Assembly (NCBI GenBank): GCA_002296975.1
Contig: DBIS01000313.1
Location: 823-8,192 of the forward strand
Origin: Deltaproteobacteria bacterium UBA796
GTDB lineage: Bacteria; Myxococcota_A; UBA796
Direction of reading: 5' to 3'
DNA length: 7,370 nucleotides
The position numbers and the translations under genes are program-made. Shown here piece after piece: positions 5,998-7,370 of this stretch. The notes under the pieces were generated by a model. The model did no database searches, was not told where the DNA came from, and saw nothing but the letters and a program-made list of their open reading frames with translations. Numbering within the stretch: position 1 is the first letter of the stretch; the number at the start of each line of letters is the position of its first letter.

Positions 5998-6984
5998 GTG
6001 TCTAAGCCCAATCTAATTGTCCGATTCCGTAAATGGGTGGTCGTCGCCATCGCCATCGGCGCCATCTTGTATCTGAGCGGTGCGATTGCCGCGGATTTGG
6101 GCCGTGTGGGTCAGTCCCTCAAGCAGTTCCAATGGTCGATTCTGATTCCAGTCTGCGGGCTCACTTTCATCAATTACGGCCTGCGTTTCGTGAAATGGCA
6201 TTATTTATTGCGTCGGCTAGGCGTCGATATGCCCATCGGCGAGGACGCCCTCAACTTCACTGCTGGGCTCGCCATGGTGATCTCTCCAGGCAAGGCGGGC
6301 GAGTTGCTCAAGCCCTATGTGGTCCGTGAGCGAACGGGCACGCCAATGTCGACGACGGTTCCTGCTTTGGTCGCAGAGCGACTCACCGACGGGATCGCCA
6401 TGCTGATCTTGGCCGGCATCTCTGTCGGAGCGTATGCCCAAGACAAGATTCATTATCTCACCATTCCTGCAGCCTTTATTGCAGCCGGCTTGTTGGTTTT
6501 AGCGCACGAGGGCCTGAGCCTTTGGAGTGTGGGTGTGTTGGCCAAGGTGCCCGGCTTGCGTGGCTTCGCCGATAAAATGGAAGAGATGCTGGTCGCACTC
6601 AGGGTTTGTGTCGCCCCCCTTCCATTGATGCTCACCCTCGGCCTCTCCATCGTCGCCTGGGGTGCTGAATGCTATGGCTACCAGTTGGTCTTTAAGGGCC
6701 TAGGGCACCCCGATGTTGAGTTGAGCGTTGCAGTATTCCTATACGCCTTCGCCACGGTCGCTGGCGGCGCGATGCCGGGTGGGCTTGGGGTCGCGGACGG
6801 GGTTTTGGCTGGCGGCGCTGTCACCTTAATTCAGGGCATCACCCAACCTGTGGCCGTGGCTGCTGCCATCTTGATTCGCATTTGCACGCTTTGGATAGGG
6901 GTCGCCATTGGCGCGCTTGCTTTGCTCAAGGTGTCGTCATTGCTCGGGGGCATCAGCCTCGAAGATGATTCAACCGAGGAGTAA
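5998..6984 (+). CDS. flippase-like / UPF0104 (LPG_synthase_TM, YbhN-type) membrane protein
   Basis: This encodes 328 residues, close to the usual length of stand-alone YbhN-type proteins, with about eight hydrophobic segments. It carries the canonical family landmarks: GLRFVKWHYLLRRLG (61-75), SPGKAGELLKPY (96-107), AERLTDG (126-132) and PGGLGVADG (260-268). The start is GTG at 5998; the upstream purines (TGGATGG) are a weak ribosome binding site, and the ATG at 5991 is out of frame and stops at once. The positive N-terminus RFRKW (9-13) supports the start. The stop at 6982-6984 lies just before the RND/MMPL gene, whose ribosome binding site is inside its last codons. Family members include the lipid-flipping half of MprF and archaeal AglD. 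The probable role is transfer of a lipid or lipid-linked group across the inner membrane; the substrate cannot be read from sequence. Confidence 0.88.
   Translation: MSKPNLIVRFRKWVVVAIAIGAILYLSGAIAADLGRVGQSLKQFQWSILIPVCGLTFINYGLRFVKWHYLLRRLGVDMPIGEDALNFTAGLAMVISPGKAGELLKPYVVRERTGTPMSTTVPALVAERLTDGIAMLILAGISVGAYAQDKIHYLTIPAAFIAAGLLVLAHEGLSLWSVGVLAKVPGLRGFADKMEEMLVALRVCVAPLPLMLTLGLSIVAWGAECYGYQLVFKGLGHPDVELSVAVFLYAFATVAGGAMPGGLGVADGVLAGGAVTLIQGITQPVAVAAAILIRICTLWIGVAIGALALLKVSSLLGGISLEDDSTEE
6976..6981 (+). promoter_or_regulatory. ribosome binding site for the RND/MMPL gene, embedded in the upstream coding end
   Basis: GAGGAG occupies the last two codons (Glu-Glu) of the flippase-like gene and sits seven bases before the ATG at 6989. 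It is the clearest ribosome binding site in the window and implies that the two genes are co-transcribed. Confidence 0.7.
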
Positions 6985-6988
6985 GTCC

Positions 6989-7370
6989 ATGTTCGCGAAT
7001 GGTCTTGAGGCCTATGGGCGGATGCTGGTCCGCAAACGTGCGCCCGTCAGCGTCCTTATTGTTGTGCTGACCATCTTGGCCTTGTTTGGCATCACCGAGC
7101 GACTCCGCCAAGGTGACGCTGTAGATTTCACCCCCCAAGCCATGTTCATGGGAGAAAGCGGTGGGTGGACGCGCTTAAAGGGCTACGAGGCCGAGTTTGG
7201 GGTCGAGGACAACACGGTAATCGCCCTTATCGAAGGGCCAGTCGATAGCCTCCTAGGCGTTGAATTGCTCCGTTCTCTCCATGAGGCGGTGGCCGTGGTT
7301 CCGGGCGTGGACCTCGTCGACTCGGTGGTCAACGGGTCCATCGCAGACATCGACTCAGTCGGCATGATTC
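6989..7370 (+). CDS. RND/MMPL-type transporter, N-terminal part (runs off the window)
   Basis: There are 127 codons without a stop before the window ends. The N-terminus MFANGLEAYGRMLVRKRAP is followed by one membrane helix (about 20-36: PVSVLIVVLTILALFGI) and then a periplasmic segment. The latter includes FTPQAMFMGESGG, EAEFGVEDNTVIALIEG (68-84) and LHEAVAVVPGVDLVDSVVN. A first helix, a region with 'FG.ednt' before a strand, then a helix ending in 'ipGV..V.S' is the start of bacterial RND-superfamily MMPL/HpnN-like exporters, which carry lipids, hopanoids or small molecules. Full-length members have about 750-1000 residues, so most of the protein is missing here and its subgroup cannot be decided. 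The start is fixed by GAGGAG at 6976-6981. It directly follows the second flippase-like gene. Confidence 0.75.
   Translation, partial: MFANGLEAYGRMLVRKRAPVSVLIVVLTILALFGITERLRQGDAVDFTPQAMFMGESGGWTRLKGYEAEFGVEDNTVIALIEGPVDSLLGVELLRSLHEAVAVVPGVDLVDSVVNGSIADIDSVGMI

Overview
The window looks like part of a Myxococcota (former Deltaproteobacteria) chromosome. The main evidence is the C-terminus of the 586-residue product: a Cys-containing Gly/Ser-rich segment, a hydrophobic stretch and a terminal Arg cluster, which is the layout of the MYXO-CTERM sorting tail. The base composition is moderately GC-rich, which would be low for Myxococcus itself, so a marine or deep-branching lineage is possible (inference). 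All recognised genes are on the + strand and densely packed. I see no tRNA, rRNA, CRISPR array, insertion sequence or convincing intrinsic terminator.

Layout. (1) Positions 1-54 hold the last codons of an upstream gene, ending in a Thr-Glu repeat. (2) A small lipoprotein gene follows (56-304). (3) A 72-base gap leads to the 586-residue secreted protein (377-2137). I read it as a two-domain TULIP (BPI/LBP-like) lipid-binding protein with an added beta-sandwich domain and a MYXO-CTERM tail. (4) Five bases later begins a polytopic membrane protein of the flippase-like/UPF0104 (LPG_synthase_TM) family (2143-3228). (5) Three genes follow, each joined to the previous one by a 4-base ATGA overlap: a TadG-like protein with a von Willebrand A domain (3225-4400) and two tandem TadE-like pseudopilins (4397-4819, 4816-5223). 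(6) An 86-base gap with a good ribosome binding site precedes a secreted protein of unknown function (5310-5978). (7) A second, more canonical flippase-like protein (5998-6984) follows, then the start of an RND/MMPL-type transporter (6989 to the window end).

How they may work together. The block 377-5223 is very probably one transcription unit, and 5310-7370 is a second block or a continuation. One theme is envelope lipid handling: a lipid-binding TULIP protein, two flippase-like membrane proteins and an RND/MMPL exporter. The second theme is a minimal Tad-type set (TadG-like plus two TadE-like) without any visible pilus ATPase, platform, secretin or Flp pilin. The overlap between the first flippase gene and the TadG-like gene ties the two themes together. 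Whether this is a functional system or only gene packing cannot be settled from this window alone.
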